A stretch of 64,000 nt of DNA from SLDF01 sp964537925 (lineage in GTDB: Bacteria > Bacteroidota > Bacteroidia > Chitinophagales > Saprospiraceae): contig CAZICV010000005.1 in assembly GCA_964537925.1 (NCBI GenBank), positions 1 through 64,000 of the forward strand. The letters are read 5' to 3'. Each line of letters begins with the position of its first letter. Positions within the stretch are counted from its first letter, which is position 1. Of this stretch, positions 28,211 to 36,724 are shown piece after piece. Under the pieces are notes generated by a model that saw only the letters and a list, made by a program, of their open reading frames with translations, ran no database searches and had not been told where the DNA came from. A program made the translations under genes and the position numbers.

Positions 28211-28543
28211 TCACCAGTCGCTGCTGTTCATGGTCCCGGCTGAGTTGCTGAAGTGGCTGCGGGTCTGTAGTCGCTTCTTCTGGCGTGTCACGATCAGCCC
28301 GGCGATGGCTGTCGCCGGATCCGGGCCTGAGAGTGCGATCTTTATAGGCGTTTCATCCACGTCCAGCCTGTATAGCAGGCTTAGCAGGAAATCAGGTCTG
28401 TCCTGCAGCCACTCGGCGACCGTGGCTATAAGCTGCTCCATCAGCGCCCGGGGATCCGATGCAATATGGGCGGCAGGCAGCTCAAAACTGTGCCGTAAGG
28501 TATCGCCGATCACGCTGTCGTTGTGTGCGCTGCTATCCTGCAT
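28211..28543 (-). CDS. Small conserved protein downstream of the GH3 gene
   Basis: A 110-residue cytoplasmic protein of unknown function. The central part (DPRALMEQLIATVAEWLQDRP then DFLLSLLYRLDVDE and PIKIALSG) reads as two helices and a short beta hairpin. It overlaps the end of the GH3-type gene by 11 nt, so translation is probably coupled. The polar tail (RQKKRLQTRSHFSNSAG) is probably flexible. Confidence 0.6.
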   Translation of the reverse strand: MQDSSAHNDSVIGDTLRHSFELPAAHIASDPRALMEQLIATVAEWLQDRPDFLLSLLYRLDVDETPIKIALSGPDPATAIAGLIVTRQKKRLQTRSHFSNSAGTMNSSDW

Positions 28544-30074
28544 TCTCCAGAAAATTGAGGATCTCGTCTACGAATTTCCGGTGGTTGGCCAGCCGCGGTA
28601 CTTTGTTCTGACCGCCGAGTTTGCCTTTCGAGCCCATCCACCGTAAGAATGTACCTCTGGGTACATTGATCATTCGCAGTTCATCCAGGGCGAGGCTTTT
28701 TGTCCGCTTCGCTTCGTAGTCAGAATTCAGTTTTTGCAGATTGAGATCGAGGTGCGTCCTGAACGAAGCCAGATCTGCAGGCTCTTTTTCGAACTCGATG
28801 ATCCACTGGTGGCCTCCTTTGCCTTCCATACTCAGGTAGATCGGGGCCACCGTATACTCTCCAACCACTGCATTGAATGCCCGGCAGGTCTGCGCCAGGG
28901 CCAGATCGGTATTCGCCACGATCACTTCCTCTCCGAAGGCATTGACAAACTGCTTGGTCCTGCCCGTGATGCGGATCCTGTATGGTTTTGTGCTTGTAAA
29001 AATGACCGTGTCGCCGGGAGTATAGCGCCATAGTCCGGCATTGGTCGATATAACGATCGCGTATTGTATACCTGGTTTGACATCCTCCAGCGGGATAGTT
29101 TTGTCGGTATCGCCACTGAAATAATCGTTGATCTCGATGAACTCGTAATACACCGAATTGTCTACCAGCAGCAGCAGGTCCTGGGACCCCGGGATATCGC
29201 TGACCGCAAAGTAGCCTTCAGAAGCATTGTAGACTTCCATGTACAGGAAGTCCTCTCTCGGGATCAAAGTCTTGAACTGTTCCCTGTAAGGCTCGAATCC
29301 TACGCCTCCATGTACATATGCTTTGAGATTGGGCCAGATCTCCAGCATATTGGAGGCCCCGGACTCTTTGAGCAATCTCTTGAACAAAACGAGGTTCCAG
29401 GTAGGGACTCCGCCAAACATGACGATCTCTCTGTCCTGGATAGTGGCGGCGGCGGTACGTTCGATCTTCTCTTCCCAGTCCGAGAGCAGGGCAATGCGGA
29501 AATCCGGCGCATAAAAAGGCCGGCCGATCATCGGCATATGGTGTATCATGAGGGCGGATATGTCCCCGTACCTGGTGGACGGATTCGCCTCGTACCTGCC
29601 CATCGAGCCACCCATGACGAGGCTCTTGCGTGCAAAGAACTCCAGCCCCGGATCATGCTGGTAGAGCAGTGTCACCGTATCCCAGGTGCCGCGGATATGA
29701 CAGCCGTAAAGGTTTTCCTTGGGTACAGGGATGAACTTACTCTTGTCGTCGGTAGTACCTGAGGACTTCGAATACCAGGAGACGCGGCCGTTCCACAATA
29801 CATCCTTTTCGCCGCGCATCATGCGCTGTATGTAGGGTTTGGTATCTTCATAGTCCCACACCGGCAACCGGTCTCTGAAAGCCTCTTTGGTGCGGATGGA
29901 GTTGAAGCGGTACATCCGGCCTATCTCCGTGCCGGAAGCAGTCTGAAGCAGTTTTTGCAGGACGGTATCCTGCGACTCGTGCGGGCGCGTCATGAGCCTG
30001 CGCAGCCGCTTGTACCTCCATTTGAGATACTGAGCTACTCCCTGATTTGTAAGATATCTCCAGAATGGAACCAT
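28533..30074 (-). CDS. GH3-family adenylate-forming enzyme
   Basis: A 513-residue member of the GH3 auxin-responsive promoter family, acyl-adenylate enzymes that in plants conjugate amino acids to hormones. Motifs: SKSSGTTDDKSKFIPV (ATP-binding P-loop-like), YNASEGYFAVSD (the YxASEG motif) and YRYTPGDTV-like LWRYTPGDTVIF. Bacterial members have no established substrate. A TATCTTTGC -7 element lies 29 nt upstream. It is followed by an overlapping 110-residue gene. Confidence 0.85.
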   Translation of the reverse strand: MVPFWRYLTNQGVAQYLKWRYKRLRRLMTRPHESQDTVLQKLLQTASGTEIGRMYRFNSIRTKEAFRDRLPVWDYEDTKPYIQRMMRGEKDVLWNGRVSWYSKSSGTTDDKSKFIPVPKENLYGCHIRGTWDTVTLLYQHDPGLEFFARKSLVMGGSMGRYEANPSTRYGDISALMIHHMPMIGRPFYAPDFRIALLSDWEEKIERTAAATIQDREIVMFGGVPTWNLVLFKRLLKESGASNMLEIWPNLKAYVHGGVGFEPYREQFKTLIPREDFLYMEVYNASEGYFAVSDIPGSQDLLLLVDNSVYYEFIEINDYFSGDTDKTIPLEDVKPGIQYAIVISTNAGLWRYTPGDTVIFTSTKPYRIRITGRTKQFVNAFGEEVIVANTDLALAQTCRAFNAVVGEYTVAPIYLSMEGKGGHQWIIEFEKEPADLASFRTHLDLNLQKLNSDYEAKRTKSLALDELRMINVPRGTFLRWMGSKGKLGGQNKVPRLANHRKFVDEILNFLENAG

Positions 30075-30102
30075 ATCGAAGTGCTTCGGACTATGGGTTT
30101 TA

Positions 30103-30111
30103 GCAAAGATA
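30103..30111 (-). promoter_or_regulatory. -7 promoter element TATCTTTGC of the GH3-type gene
   Basis: A full match to TAnnTTTGC on the minus strand, with the ATG about 28 nt downstream at 30074. A small CGAAG-TG-CTTCG hairpin lies in the leader. No TTG -33 box stands out. Confidence 0.5.
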
Positions 30112-30304
30112 CGTTTTTGCGCGAATCGGAGACCGACCCGTCCGCAGCGTCAAAAGACATCTCCGCCCAGAGATGCCTAACCGACGGAGCAGGAAGAAAG
30201 TTCGTAAGCCGGGCTTCTAAAGATTATAGTGAAGTATGTGCGTGGATGTTTGCCGAAGTATCCGCAGCAAAACAAATACTCGACTTGCAGGCCGGAAGAG
30301 AAGT

Positions 30305-31279
30305 TCAGCGGGTCAACATGGATCTTTCTTCTGACCAGTCGATGTGCGGGTGGCTGGCTTCCAGTGAGTCCAATCGGTTGACCAGTTCAGAGCGGAATTT
30401 TGCGTAGACAGCTGTCTCGCTGTGAAAAGGTCTGTGCGCGAGACTTTTGCGAAGTTGCGCTATCCTGCTGGCCAGTTCAACTGTTTCCCGGTCATAGCAC
30501 CACTCCTGCCACCTATTATATATATATGATATAGTTTCCGCGCTGGGGTGGAACCGGTCTTCCGCATAGAAGCGGTAATCCCTGAGTTCGTCGATCAACA
30601 GCTCGTAAGCGGGGAAGTAGCTGCAGTTTTCTACCGTATGGCACAGCTCGTCTATCGCGAGCAACAGCGAAGCTTTGCTGAGATTGCTGTCGATGATGCC
30701 GTCTCTCCAGTGTCTCACAGGACTCACGGTGAATATGATCTTCACTGACGGATTGACTGAGCGAATGGCTTCTATGCCGGCCTGCAGGAGCTCTACGACC
30801 TCTCCTGTACGGAGCCGTGAGGGTGAGAACATCGAAGCGGGCGCCTTGTGGCAGTTGGCTACGATCCTGCCGGAGGAAAGCAGGCGGTGTATCCTGGCAC
30901 TGCCGAGTGTAATGACGATATATCTCAGCGTAGGTGCCAGTGCCCGCAGGGACCTGATACCGGCAGAGATATATGTGGATAGCCGCTCCTTGTGTATATC
31001 ACTGATCCTGCCGTGATGATCCCAGCTATACCATACCTCCTGCTGGCTGGTCAGCAGATGGTCCGACCAGTCGATCCGGCCGCTGGCGTACAGGAGTAAC
31101 CGGGTGATACTGGCGGGATTGTATAGGATACCGAAGGGGTTGATACTCACAGGGAGTTTGTGGCTGGCCATCTGTGCACCGATCTCTTCGGCAAAACAGG
31201 AACCGATCAGCAGGCCGGGGTCAGTATGCGTCCACCTGAAATCAGCCTGGCCGAGTTCGATCTTTTTTATCCACTCCAC
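30305..31279 (-). CDS. GSCFA domain protein (GDSL-like hydrolase)
   Basis: A 324-residue protein named for the GSCFA motif, here LLIGSCFAEEIG near the N terminus, with Ser as likely nucleophile of a GDSL/SGNH-type fold. The late RFHPSAETISYIYNRW holds the probable catalytic His. The GTG at 31279 (VEWIKKIELGQADFRW) is preferred: a longer reading from 31414 runs through the divergent promoter and the start of the opposite gene. No signal peptide. Substrate unknown. Confidence 0.82.
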   Translation of the reverse strand: MEWIKKIELGQADFRWTHTDPGLLIGSCFAEEIGAQMASHKLPVSINPFGILYNPASITRLLLYASGRIDWSDHLLTSQQEVWYSWDHHGRISDIHKERLSTYISAGIRSLRALAPTLRYIVITLGSARIHRLLSSGRIVANCHKAPASMFSPSRLRTGEVVELLQAGIEAIRSVNPSVKIIFTVSPVRHWRDGIIDSNLSKASLLLAIDELCHTVENCSYFPAYELLIDELRDYRFYAEDRFHPSAETISYIYNRWQEWCYDRETVELASRIAQLRKSLAHRPFHSETAVYAKFRSELVNRLDSLEASHPHIDWSEERSMLTR

Positions 31280-31333
31280 GGCAATCGCTATTTTGATGGC
31301 CGGTGAACATACGAAATGCGGTGCTAATTTTGC

Positions 31334-31341
31334 TATCTTCG
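31334..31341 (+). promoter_or_regulatory. -7 promoter element TATCTTCG
   Basis: One mismatch from TAnnTTTG, 20 nt before the ATG at 31362. It makes the nearer ATG at 31344 an unlikely start. Confidence 0.4.
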
Positions 31342-31361
31342 AAATGTACAAGGCGGCTGCC

Positions 31362-32690
31362 ATGCGATTTTTGAAAAGATTATTGGGGCTGGAAGGAGAC
31401 AAGGCATTGGGCAAACCTGATATTCAGTTTGGCCGGTTTACGGACGCCCACAAAGCTGATGAGAACTACGATGCCTGGGATCGTTCTGTCGCGTACTTTG
31501 ACCAGGGAGACTATACCGGGAGCTTCATGGCTTTCTTTCGTTATCTCGAAGATGCGGACAAAAGCAATATTCGCTGTTGGGAAGAAAAGAACCTGATCAA
31601 GTTCGAGATCATGCAGGGTTCCAAGCTGATCAGGGGATACGTGGACGGGATCATATTCAAGGCAATTGCAAAAGTAGCCAGGGCGCGTGAACTCAATGTG
31701 TCCTTCATGAGGAGGCTTATGGAGCAGAATTTTGTGCTGAGGTATGCCCGGTTCTGCCTCGATCCCGATTCTGATCTGGCGATCGTGTTCGATTCGCAGG
31801 TTTCAGATGCCTCGCCCTACAAACTCTATTATGCACTCAAAGAGCTGGCACTCTCCGCGGACAAGCAGGATGATCTGCTGGTGGACGAGTTTGACCAGTT
31901 GGAACGTATCAACGACGGGCATATCCGTGTACCTTCGCCGCAAGAGCTCTCTGTGAAAGTCAGGTATCTGCGGAAATCGATCACCGATGCGCTGTCAGAG
32001 ATCCAGACGGGGAGCACCAATCTTTACCAGCATGCAGGAGGGGCCGCTTATATACTGCTCGATCTTGCATTCAGGTTGGATTATCTCCTGAGACCGGAGT
32101 CATTTGTCATGGAAAAGCTGGAAGCGGTCAGTCGTATTTTTTTTGCGCAGGACCGCACGCCTGTGCAGCAGAAGGTTGTACAGATGAAGCGGGAGCTTGA
32201 GCTGGTACTCGAGCGTTCGGACGATGAGCTGGCGCAGGAGTTCTACAAGGCAGCCTATACCTTCGGGATCACCACCCCGGTCAATCATGACCGGTTAAGC
32301 AATTTTATCACGGGGGAACTCGGCAATATGAACTGGTATACAGAGAACGGGCATACGCACGCCGCTATGGCAGTGCCGGGCTATATCGTCGGGTATACCA
32401 TGTTCAACTACGCATTGCCGGAGCCGGATATGGGCCTGCTGCACCTGTACTATGAAATCACGGAGCAAGCCTACTTCAACGAACTGGGTTACGATATGGA
32501 GTTTGTTGACGAACAGGGCAAACTCAACCGGCGGGAAATCCGCAGCGCAGTAGAGCGGGTGGAAGAGTTGTATGCAGACCGGTATGCTACCTGGAGCTTT
32601 CCCAGGCAGCAACTGGATACCAACAGTCTGACAGGATTTGCGCGAAGCTATCTCGAGATCGTTCGCGACCTGAACATCAGACGCAAATAA
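31362..32690 (+). CDS. Unknown 442-residue protein coupled to a trypsin-like protease
   Basis: I do not recognise this family. It is a soluble protein with no signal peptide or membrane helix. Visible: a N-terminal FGRFTDAHKADENYDAWDRSVAYFDQGDYTGSF segment like a TPR-style helix pair; a long helical middle with charged stretches; and a C-terminal part (PGYIVGYTMFNYALPEPDMG, then RSAVERVEELYADRYATWSF). Start at 31362 fits the promoter at 31334. It ends 12 bp before the protease gene on the same strand, so a joint role is likely. Confidence 0.7.
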   Translation: MRFLKRLLGLEGDKALGKPDIQFGRFTDAHKADENYDAWDRSVAYFDQGDYTGSFMAFFRYLEDADKSNIRCWEEKNLIKFEIMQGSKLIRGYVDGIIFKAIAKVARARELNVSFMRRLMEQNFVLRYARFCLDPDSDLAIVFDSQVSDASPYKLYYALKELALSADKQDDLLVDEFDQLERINDGHIRVPSPQELSVKVRYLRKSITDALSEIQTGSTNLYQHAGGAAYILLDLAFRLDYLLRPESFVMEKLEAVSRIFFAQDRTPVQQKVVQMKRELELVLERSDDELAQEFYKAAYTFGITTPVNHDRLSNFITGELGNMNWYTENGHTHAAMAVPGYIVGYTMFNYALPEPDMGLLHLYYEITEQAYFNELGYDMEFVDEQGKLNRREIRSAVERVEELYADRYATWSFPRQQLDTNSLTGFARSYLEIVRDLNIRRK

Positions 32691-32702
32691 CCGCGATATC
32701 CC

Positions 32703-33797
32703 ATGGCAGGTATTATAGAACGATACAAGGACCTGATCGTACAGATCGCCACTCCGTTCAGTACGGGGACCGGATTTTTCACTCCGGCGCATCACCTGGT
32801 CATCACCAACGAACATGTGGTCAGAGGTAATGCAGAAGTGGTCATGGAAGGCACGGCTTTCGAAAAGCAGCTTGGCAGGGTCGTGTTCACAGACCCCAAA
32901 TACGACATAGCTTTCATAAGGGGGCCAGGCCGTTGTGAGGACGTGCCGGAATTGCGATGGGCTCAGGGCAGAGTGGCAGAAGGGGACCGGGTCATAGCGA
33001 TCGGACACCCGTTCGGTCTTAAATTCACCTCTACCCAGGGGATCGTCTCAAACGCGAGGCACAGGCTTGACGACCGCTACTATATACAGCACGATGCAGC
33101 GCTCAACCCCGGAAACAGCGGTGGGCCGCTGATCAATGAAAACGGCGAGGTGCTGGGCATCAACTCTTTTATCATCAGTGATTCGGACAACCTTGGCTTC
33201 ACATTGCCGGGCACATATGTACTCGATGCGTTGAAAGAGTTCAGCGGCAAAGGCGGGATGGCTACGGCTACCCGGTGCTTTGCGTGTTCGAATATCGTGT
33301 TCGACGACCAGACGGACAAAGGATATTGCCCTTCCTGTGGTTCCAGGCTTCAGCTGCCTTCACGTATAGAGCCCTACGAGTCAACCGGTATAGCCAAGAC
33401 GCTGGAGGAGATACTGGAAAGGATCGGTTATAATGTACAGCTTGCCAGGGTAGGCCCCAACAACTGGGAGATCAAGCACGGCAGCGCCAGGATCAACGTT
33501 TCCTATTACGAGCGTACCGGACTGATCATCGGGGATGTATATCTTTGTAGCCTCCCCCGTACGTCGATCAAGGAAATCTACGCGTATCTGCTTATGCAGA
33601 ACTACGAGATAGAGGGGTTGACATTCAGCATCAACGGGCAGGATGTGGTGCTCTCTTTAATAATATACGATAAATATCTAAAAGTGGATACCGGCGTGCA
33701 GCTGCTTAAGCGTTTATTATACAAGGCAGATTACTATGACGGGATACTGATCGGGCAGTTCGGGGCCTTGCATAAAGATCCGGACAGGGATGCCTAG
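32703..33797 (+). CDS. Cytoplasmic trypsin-like serine protease with zinc ribbon and YbjN-like tail
   Basis: A 364-residue fusion. Residues 1-180 form an HtrA-type S1C protease with catalytic triad His38 (TNEHVV), Asp68 (KYDIAF) and Ser139 (GNSGGP). Residues 192-212 form a zinc ribbon, C192-x2-C195 and C209-x2-C212. Residues about 220-355 resemble YbjN/type III secretion chaperone folds (LEEILERIGYNV ... LLKRLLYKADYYDG). There is no signal peptide and no PDZ domain, so it should act in the cytoplasm, unlike classical HtrA. The zinc ribbon and YbjN part may select the substrate or a partner, perhaps the upstream 442-residue protein. Confidence 0.8.
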   Translation: MAGIIERYKDLIVQIATPFSTGTGFFTPAHHLVITNEHVVRGNAEVVMEGTAFEKQLGRVVFTDPKYDIAFIRGPGRCEDVPELRWAQGRVAEGDRVIAIGHPFGLKFTSTQGIVSNARHRLDDRYYIQHDAALNPGNSGGPLINENGEVLGINSFIISDSDNLGFTLPGTYVLDALKEFSGKGGMATATRCFACSNIVFDDQTDKGYCPSCGSRLQLPSRIEPYESTGIAKTLEEILERIGYNVQLARVGPNNWEIKHGSARINVSYYERTGLIIGDVYLCSLPRTSIKEIYAYLLMQNYEIEGLTFSINGQDVVLSLIIYDKYLKVDTGVQLLKRLLYKADYYDGILIGQFGALHKDPDRDA

Positions 33798-33823
33798 CCA
33801 GCATATTTTTTCGTCGACTAAAA

Positions 33824-33853
33824 TTTGGCAAGTAGTTTATTTTGCTATTTTTG
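33824..33853 (+). promoter_or_regulatory. Perfect Bacteroidota promoter of the PorP gene
   Basis: TTTG at 33824-33827, an 18-bp spacer and TATTTTTG at 33846-33853, a full TTTG/TAnnTTTG match. The leader to the ATG at 33945 is about 85 nt. Confidence 0.6.
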
Positions 33854-33944
33854 GGTTCGCTGTTCCGAAATTTTAACTTTTGATACTGTTGAAAGTTCCT
33901 ATTTTTACCAGCTGAACGTTTTATATCTACGACATAGAATTGTT

Positions 33945-35000
33945 ATGATGAGAAATTTGCTTTACGGGATTTTAGCAGTAGTTGTGGGATTAGGTTCAAT
34001 CAGGGTGCAAGCTCAGGATATACATTTCTCGCAATTTTATATGTCGCCGCTTAACCTCAACCCTGCAATGACAGGGGTGATGAACTGTAAAATCCGCCTG
34101 GTAGGGAACTATCGCAATCAGTGGTCCAGTGTGTTGCGCGACAGAGCATTCAACACGTATTCCGCGTCTTATGATCAGCGATTCCCGACGGGACGTTATG
34201 ACTATTTCGGGGTCGGCGCTACCTTTTGGGGCGACCGCGTCGGTACAGGAAACTTTGCGACTACCCAGGCCAAGATATCCGGTTCATACAGCCGTCGCAT
34301 GGGAGGGGATCGTGTGCGCCGGCACTATGCAGTAGTAGGAGCGGAAGTAGGCGTTTCTCAGAGGAGCCTCAACTTCCAGCGCCTTCTGTTCGGAACACAA
34401 CATGACGGAAGAGGAGGTGGAAACCCTGATCTTCCTTCTTTCGAGCCGGACTATGAGCGCGACAAGTTTCTCTTTGCGGACATGTCCGCAGGTCTGCTTT
34501 GGTTTTCTATTCTTGACAAGGATAACAGCTTCTATGCAGGTCTTGCATATAGCCACCTTAACAGGCCCAACCAATCATTCGGGGACGGTGACTATGTGCC
34601 GCTGTACGGCAAGCTCACATTCCACGCAGGTGGAGATCTCGCATTGGGCTCCCAGATGAGCGTGCTGCCGGGAGTGGTTACCCTGTTCCAGGGGCCGTCC
34701 TTCCAGCTTAACTTCGGTACTTCTTTCCGCTTTACTTTCCAGCAGAACAGGTATGAAGAGCAGTCCTTCCAGCTGGGTATATGGACACGTCTCGCCAACA
34801 GACCTGAGAAAGGGGTGTTGAACGATGCGATCATCCTTTCCACGAGGTTTGACTACAATAATTTCGGTATCGGGTTCAGCTATGATATCAATACTTCTTC
34901 TCTGCGGAATGCTACAAACGGTAACGGCTCCTTCGAGTTTTCACTGCTGTATAACATTTGCGGTCCGGAGGACAGAGGTGTGTACTGCCCCAAATTCTGA
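33945..35000 (+). CDS. PorP/SprF family type IX secretion outer-membrane protein
   Basis: A 351-residue beta-barrel protein of the PorP/SprF family. The signal peptide MMRNLLYGILAVVVGLGSIRVQAQ is followed by the family opening DIHFSQFYMSPLNLNPAMTG and NYRNQW. PorP-type proteins can act with PorE-like anchors and the T9SS motor and may hold particular exported proteins. A reading from 33825 runs upstream of the signal peptide and through the promoter, so 33945 is the start (33948 is an adjacent alternative). No PorE-like partner is adjacent, and it lies 17 kb from the gld operon. Confidence 0.88.
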   Translation: MMRNLLYGILAVVVGLGSIRVQAQDIHFSQFYMSPLNLNPAMTGVMNCKIRLVGNYRNQWSSVLRDRAFNTYSASYDQRFPTGRYDYFGVGATFWGDRVGTGNFATTQAKISGSYSRRMGGDRVRRHYAVVGAEVGVSQRSLNFQRLLFGTQHDGRGGGNPDLPSFEPDYERDKFLFADMSAGLLWFSILDKDNSFYAGLAYSHLNRPNQSFGDGDYVPLYGKLTFHAGGDLALGSQMSVLPGVVTLFQGPSFQLNFGTSFRFTFQQNRYEEQSFQLGIWTRLANRPEKGVLNDAIILSTRFDYNNFGIGFSYDINTSSLRNATNGNGSFEFSLLYNICGPEDRGVYCPKF

Positions 35001-35100
35001 TCTCCTATAGCTGGTAAATCGACTTTTTTGGGCGACTGAGGTCTCCGAGTATTATCCCCTTCCTTCCCAGGCTTTTCAGCGCTGGACGTTGGGTATTATC

Positions 35101-35116
35101 TGACGAGATATCGTCA
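35101..35116. promoter_or_regulatory. Inverted repeat before the bactofilin gene
   Basis: TGACGA-gata-TCGTCA, perfect 6-bp arms with a 4-nt centre, 16 nt before the ATG at 35133. It could be an operator or an mRNA hairpin that sets translation. Confidence 0.35.
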
Positions 35117-35132
35117 CCAAATTTCTGAGTCT

Positions 35133-35597
35133 ATGTTCGGAGCAAAGAAGAACGACGGCGATTCTGTATCTGTCAAGAGCAGCAATGCCGGTGGCCTGGC
35201 AGTCAATCTCCTCGCCGGTGGTACCCAGTTTGAGGGAAAAGTAAACTCGGAAGCCGACTTCAGGATCGATGGTCATTTCAAAGGGGACCTGATCTGCATG
35301 GCTAAGGTGATTATCGGCCCGTCCGGTCACTTTGAAGGTAATATCCAGTGTGTAAATGGTGTGATCGAGGGTAATTTCAAGGGCAATGTTCAGGTGAAAG
35401 AGCTTCTTGAAGTGCGTGAAAACGGGAAACTGACCGGCCATGTGCGTACCGGCAGGCTTTCTGTACAGGCCGGTGCTATCTTCGATGTACAGTGCAGCAT
35501 GGGGGGAAATGCCGTTAGGGTAGAATCCACACTACTGAAAGAAATTCCTGCAAATGCGGGTACTTCGCCTTCCAAAGAAGCAACACTTGTCCGTTAA
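35133..35597 (+). CDS. Bactofilin (polymer-forming cytoskeletal protein)
   Basis: A 154-residue bactofilin, a protein that self-assembles into filaments by a right-handed beta-helix. The core (about 30-125) shows repeats such as GTQFEGKVNSEADFRIDGHF, GDLICMAKVIIGPSGHFEGN and VIEGNFKGNV. Flexible ends flank it. In other Bacteroidota bactofilins sit beside atpZ/atpB, and here AtpZ follows, overlapping its last codons. No membrane helix. Confidence 0.88.
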   Translation: MFGAKKNDGDSVSVKSSNAGGLAVNLLAGGTQFEGKVNSEADFRIDGHFKGDLICMAKVIIGPSGHFEGNIQCVNGVIEGNFKGNVQVKELLEVRENGKLTGHVRTGRLSVQAGAIFDVQCSMGGNAVRVESTLLKEIPANAGTSPSKEATLVR

Positions 35598-35817
35598 ACC
35601 CCGCAGCAATCCGCCGGGCAAGATGCGCCAGTACGTCCGATACTCGGGTATGGCCATGCAGATCATCGGCGCATTGCTTATCGGTTATTTCCTGGGTAAC
35701 TGGCTGGACAGGAAGTTCTCAACCGAAAAGCCGTATTTCACGGCGATCTGTGTTTTGCTGATGCTCTTTGCCTATTTTTACGCGATTATTCTGGACACCA
35801 GAAGACCCCGTAAATGA
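35554..35817 (+). CDS. AtpZ/AtpI-like ATP synthase assembly protein
   Basis: An 87-residue protein with two membrane helices, MRQYVRYSGMAMQIIGALLIGYFLG and PYFTAICVLLMLFAYFYAIIL, joined by NWLDRKF. The Y[AV]RYSG start and GxxLGxxLD turn match AtpZ, a helper for Na+/Mg2+ handling and c-ring assembly of F-type ATP synthase. The start at 35554 overlaps the bactofilin gene by 44 nt; the ATG at 35623 gives a 64-residue form. It overlaps the next gene by 4 nt (ATGA). Confidence 0.75.
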   Translation: MRVLRLPKKQHLSVKPRSNPPGKMRQYVRYSGMAMQIIGALLIGYFLGNWLDRKFSTEKPYFTAICVLLMLFAYFYAIILDTRRPRK

Positions 35818-36194
35818 CTACTCCTGCTTTCCTTCGCGTCTTTCTGCCGACAGTGGCAGTAGCTGTTCTGATGACCTTTCTGCTCCTGCTGTGGCAGCCG
35901 CTGCAGGGTACGGAAGACTTTGCAGTGATATCCATGATCTTCTTTGTCGTGCTGACGGTGGTCATCTTCTATGGTGGGACCTGGAGCGCCGGGCATGCCA
36001 ATAAGATGATGTTTTCTTACTTCTCCATGCTGGTTGTACTGGCCAAGATCATCGCTGCGATAGGACTGATGGTTATCTATCAGCAACTGGCCAACCCGCC
36101 GACTCGGAATTTTGTCGTACTGCTCGGTGTGCATTACTTAATATTCACGGTCGCAGAGGTAATCATACTCATGCGCCTGGCAAAAATGAAATAA
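35814..36194 (+). CDS. Small four-helix membrane protein, AtpI-like
   Basis: A 126-residue protein with four membrane helices (about 8-28, 37-55, 66-88, 101-122). It overlaps AtpZ by 4 nt, so translation is coupled. In many Bacteroidota a protein of this size lies between atpZ and atpB, consistent with an AtpI-like role. Here the next gene encodes a biotin carrier and not the ATP synthase a subunit. Confidence 0.65.
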   Translation: MTTPAFLRVFLPTVAVAVLMTFLLLLWQPLQGTEDFAVISMIFFVVLTVVIFYGGTWSAGHANKMMFSYFSMLVVLAKIIAAIGLMVIYQQLANPPTRNFVVLLGVHYLIFTVAEVIILMRLAKMK

Positions 36195-36204
36195 TCTTTT
36201 TCTC

Positions 36205-36708
36205 ATGGAGCAGCGCTTTCGCATCAAAGTGGATGATCATCACAGCTTTGAGTTGTCGGAGACCGGTATCAGGCAGTGGGATGTAACGGAGACATCGGAT
36301 GGTAAACTGCATTTCATACTGGACGGACAGTCTTTCACAGCTAACCTGGTATATGGAGACACGTATGAAAAGCAATACAGCGTCGAAGTCAACGGTCAGC
36401 GTTTCGACATACGGATGCAGGACGAGCTGGATCAGCTGATCCATAAGCTGGGCATGAAATCTGCATCTAGGAAGGACTCCAATCACATACTGGCTCCTAT
36501 GCCGGGGCTCGTGGTAAAGATTCTTGTATCGCCGGGTGATATATTGGAGGCCGGGCAGCCTGTACTTATCCTGGAGGCGATGAAAATGGAAAATGTACTC
36601 AAAGCCGGCGGAGCAGGCCGGGTACAGGAGATCCGCATAGAACCCGGCAATACAGTGGAGAAAAATCAATTACTTGTTTCGATAGAACCTGTTCCGGCGG
36701 GTTCCTGA
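36205..36708 (+). CDS. Biotin carboxyl carrier protein
   Basis: A 167-residue biotin/lipoyl attachment protein. The C-terminal domain (about 95-163) contains PMPGLVVKILVSPGD, then EAMKM with the biotinylated Lys, and a PGNTVEKNQLLVSIE end. The N-terminal half is a charged beta-rich part as in carriers of acyl-CoA carboxylases. No carboxylase subunit lies nearby. It is 10 bp after the AtpI-like gene. Confidence 0.87.
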   Translation: MEQRFRIKVDDHHSFELSETGIRQWDVTETSDGKLHFILDGQSFTANLVYGDTYEKQYSVEVNGQRFDIRMQDELDQLIHKLGMKSASRKDSNHILAPMPGLVVKILVSPGDILEAGQPVLILEAMKMENVLKAGGAGRVQEIRIEPGNTVEKNQLLVSIEPVPAGS

Positions 36709-36724
36709 ACCTTTGCGGATCGGA

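Noticed and set aside
32295..33008. 237-residue minus-strand frame opposite the protease gene
   Set aside because: No domain, and it covers the end of the 442-residue gene and the start of the protease, both supported on the plus strand.
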